From Steroidobacteraceae bacterium (lineage in GTDB: Bacteria > Pseudomonadota > Gammaproteobacteria > Steroidobacterales > Steroidobacteraceae), in assembly GCA_025927665.1 (NCBI GenBank), contig JAICKZ010000158.1, positions 1 to 7,651 of the forward strand: a stretch of 7,651 nt of DNA. Direction: 5' to 3'. The position numbers were made by a program, and so were the translations under genes. The notes under the pieces were generated by a model. That model saw nothing but the letters and a program-made list of their open reading frames with translations, was not told the DNA's origin and did not search any database. Shown here one piece after another: positions 6,197 through 7,651 of the stretch; the stretch's first letter is position 1, and each line of letters opens with the position of its first letter.

Positions 6197-6562
6197 TTAA
6201 ACTGCGAACGATGAACCGCATCCACAGGTAGTGGTTGCATTGGGGTTGCGAATGACGAACTGTGAACCTTCTAAATCTTCGCGATAATCAATTTCCGCGC
6301 CCATCAAGTATTGAAAGCTCATCGGATCAATCAACAACGTCACATCGCCATTATGTACTTGCATGTCACCTTCTTCGACTTTCTCATCAAAGGTGAAACC
6401 ATATTGAAATCCAGAACATCCACCGCCGCTAACAAACACGCGCAATTTGAGTTCTGGATTGGCTTCTTCACGAATCAATTCCCCGACCTTGTGTGCAGCA
6501 GCATCGGTGAAAACCAATGCGGTCGCGGTTTCAGTTTCTGCGGATGATGTGACTGCGGACAT
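6197..6562 (-). CDS. erpA: Iron-sulfur cluster insertion protein ErpA
   Basis: A 121-residue A-type Fe-S carrier (HesB/IscA fold) that receives [4Fe-4S] clusters from the assembly machinery and delivers them to apoproteins, in E. coli including the isoprenoid enzymes IspG and IspH. The three cluster-binding cysteines are present in the family spacing: Cys49 in SGGGCSGFQYGF, and Cys113 and Cys115 in TTTCGCGSSF at the C-terminus. FDEKVEEGD and the NPNATTTCGCG ending fit ErpA rather than IscA. The preferred ATG gives a length near the E. coli protein (114). A TTG at 6583 would add seven residues without a ribosome binding site. The N-terminal 15 residues are Ser/Thr/Ala-rich and variable. It follows the bactofilin gene after 42 bases on the same strand, so co-transcription is plausible. 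No isc or suf genes are in view, which is usual for erpA. Confidence 0.96.
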   Translation of the reverse strand: MSAVTSSAETETATALVFTDAAAHKVGELIREEANPELKLRVFVSGGGCSGFQYGFTFDEKVEEGDMQVHNGDVTLLIDPMSFQYLMGAEIDYREDLEGSQFVIRNPNATTTCGCGSSFAV

Positions 6563-6604
6563 GCGTTTAGTACTCAAAAACAAATGAAATGGCCAGGTGC
6601 GAGT

Positions 6605-7063
6605 TTACCCCAATTTGGTTTTGGCAGTATTGCCAATATCAACCATCACAGCAGTGGGACCAGTAGAGGCATCAATAGGTTTAAGCTCCGCCGTTACCGC
6701 CGACTGATGAATCAATTTACCGTTAATTTGGGCGCCCATCGCCATTTCAATGAGTCCATAGTACACATTACCATTAACTTTGGCCGTCGCGCCTAAATCG
6801 ACGCGGGTGTGCGCCACAATATCACCCTGCACCAATCCGTTAAGCACCACCGTAGAAACATTAATGGACCCTTGCACGGTGCCGCTGTCGCTGATGCTCA
6901 GCCGCGAATTCGAGTCCGCTTCCGCGACTATATTGCCGTCGACAATGCCGTCCAGATGCAATCCGCCCTTAAAGTGCACATCACCTTCAATGCGCGTACC
7001 GGCTCCAATCAAGGTATCAATCTGAAAAGGCTTGGTGAACTGAGATTTACGACGATTGAACAT
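6605..7063 (-). CDS. Bactofilin (polymer-forming cytoskeletal protein)
   Basis: A 152-residue bactofilin (DUF583/PF04519). Residues about 15-120 form a right-handed beta-helix built from short Gly-rich turns, visible as IGAGTRIEGDVHF, GLHLDGIVDGNI, GTVQGSINV, LNGLVQGDI, AKVNGNVYYG and AQINGKLIHQ, each with hydrophobic residues at alternate positions. Bactofilins self-assemble without nucleotide into filaments or sheets at the membrane and help organise cell shape, wall synthesis or polar structures. The N-terminus MFNRRK is a short Phe-plus-basic stretch of the kind proposed for membrane attachment in other bactofilins. The tail (about 121-152) looks disordered. The start codon lies inside the end of the upstream gene (17-base overlap) with no good Shine-Dalgarno site, so translational coupling is likely. 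An M23 peptidase, a frequent bactofilin neighbour elsewhere, is not adjacent on this side. Confidence 0.95.
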   Translation of the reverse strand: MFNRRKSQFTKPFQIDTLIGAGTRIEGDVHFKGGLHLDGIVDGNIVAEADSNSRLSISDSGTVQGSINVSTVVLNGLVQGDIVAHTRVDLGATAKVNGNVYYGLIEMAMGAQINGKLIHQSAVTAELKPIDASTGPTAVMVDIGNTAKTKLG

Positions 7064-7651
7064 GATGAGTTACATCGCTTGCGGATTTAAGTTGCCAGCT
7101 AAAGGATTGATGCTGGGGAGTACGTTGCGCGGCGCGCAGCTCAACGTTAACTGTAGTCGGTTGAAAGTCCGCAGGCAACTCGATTGTCTGCTCCACAGTT
7201 TGAAAATAGCGATAGTCGAATTTAAGCTCGTTAATTGCAGTCTGGCCGGTCAGTTTATTTAACGACAACGTGATCGGTGCACCACCTTGCGTGCCATTAA
7301 CTTCCAGTTGCAACGTGCCCTGTACTGGTTGCGCACCGCCCGCGCGCATCGCCTGAATCAATACCAATCGCATCACATATCGGGTCGGCGCACCTACTGT
7401 TTCAATCTCGATGCGTTGCACTTGAGGTTCAGTGGTTGCACCCACGGGTGGCGTGACAATGGATTGATAGAACATTAATTCTGCACGTTGTTCCTGAAGT
7501 TGGTCTTGTAATTCCGCAAGGGTTTTTTGCAAACTGACAGTGGATTGCTGATCAATGGTTTGTCCCATTTGGGTGCTGTTCAATTTGCGTTGCAGCTCCT
7601 CGTTCGCAGCGCTCAAGGTATGGATATGTTGCCACTCATCAGCACGCGCAC
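7047..7651 (-). CDS. DUF6776-like coiled-coil envelope protein (N-terminus beyond the right edge)
   Basis: The C-terminal 200 residues of a protein whose frame is open to the right edge. A TTG at 7616 is internal, because in-frame coding sequence (ADEWQHIHT) continues before it. Visible residues about 1-58 are a Gln/Glu/Leu-rich coiled coil ending in ELMFYQSIVTPP. The rest (about 70-200) looks like a beta-rich domain with RYVMRLVLIQAM, LKFDYRYFQTVE, ELPADFQP and SFSWQL, a pattern I associate with the uncharacterised gammaproteobacterial DUF6776 family. Family members usually carry one N-terminal transmembrane helix, so a membrane-anchored protein with its coiled coil and beta domain in the periplasm is expected. 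The helix is outside the window. Its stop overlaps the bactofilin start by 17 bases, which suggests one transcript and a shared envelope role. The family name is from memory and not verified by search. Confidence 0.85.
   Translation of the reverse strand, partial: ARADEWQHIHTLSAANEELQRKLNSTQMGQTIDQQSTVSLQKTLAELQDQLQEQRAELMFYQSIVTPPVGATTEPQVQRIEIETVGAPTRYVMRLVLIQAMRAGGAQPVQGTLQLEVNGTQGGAPITLSLNKLTGQTAINELKFDYRYFQTVEQTIELPADFQPTTVNVELRAAQRTPQHQSFSWQLKSASDVTHHVQSS

Noticed and set aside
7614..7616. TTG as the start of the DUF6776-like gene
   Set aside because: The same frame continues without a stop to the window edge with plausible coiled-coil sequence, so the gene is truncated by the window.

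Overview
The window looks like chromosomal DNA from a gammaproteobacterium of moderate GC content. The best evidence is the right half, where a DUF6776-type membrane-associated coiled-coil protein, a bactofilin and ErpA lie in a row on the minus strand, followed by a Ppx/GppA phosphatase. I recall this type of order from gammaproteobacteria such as Xanthomonadales and relatives, but I could not run a search, so the lineage is an inference.

Left part (1-2871): a PAS-containing sensor histidine kinase runs off the left edge on the minus strand. Upstream of it, on the same strand, is a LysR-type regulator. That regulator is divergent from a short-chain dehydrogenase/reductase (SDR) whose Ser-Tyr-Lys catalytic residues are all replaced. 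The LysR/SDR pair shares a short promoter region with an imperfect operator-like repeat, the usual layout of a regulator controlling its neighbour.

Middle part (2872-4490): a gene-poor stretch of about 300 bases contains several inverted repeats. It leads into two plus-strand genes for exported proteins of strongly biased composition: a 70-residue lipoprotein whose mature part is about half His and Asp, and a 335-residue secreted protein with a Tyr/Trp-rich N-terminal half and a Pro/His/Gln-rich tail. Together they suggest a small cell-envelope locus, possibly for metal binding. This is the least understood and most interesting part of the window.

Right part (4491-7651): all genes are on the minus strand and convergent with the middle pair. 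In transcription order they are the DUF6776-like protein (N-terminus beyond the right edge), bactofilin (overlapping it by 17 bases), erpA (42 bases further on) and ppx (126 bases further on). The first three could form one transcript. They cover envelope or cytoskeletal scaffolding and Fe-S cluster delivery; ppx covers polyphosphate or pppGpp hydrolysis.

Several genes are given shorter starts here than their longest open frames, based on Shine-Dalgarno sites, signal peptides or family alignment. I saw no tRNA, rRNA, CRISPR array, insertion sequence or attachment site.
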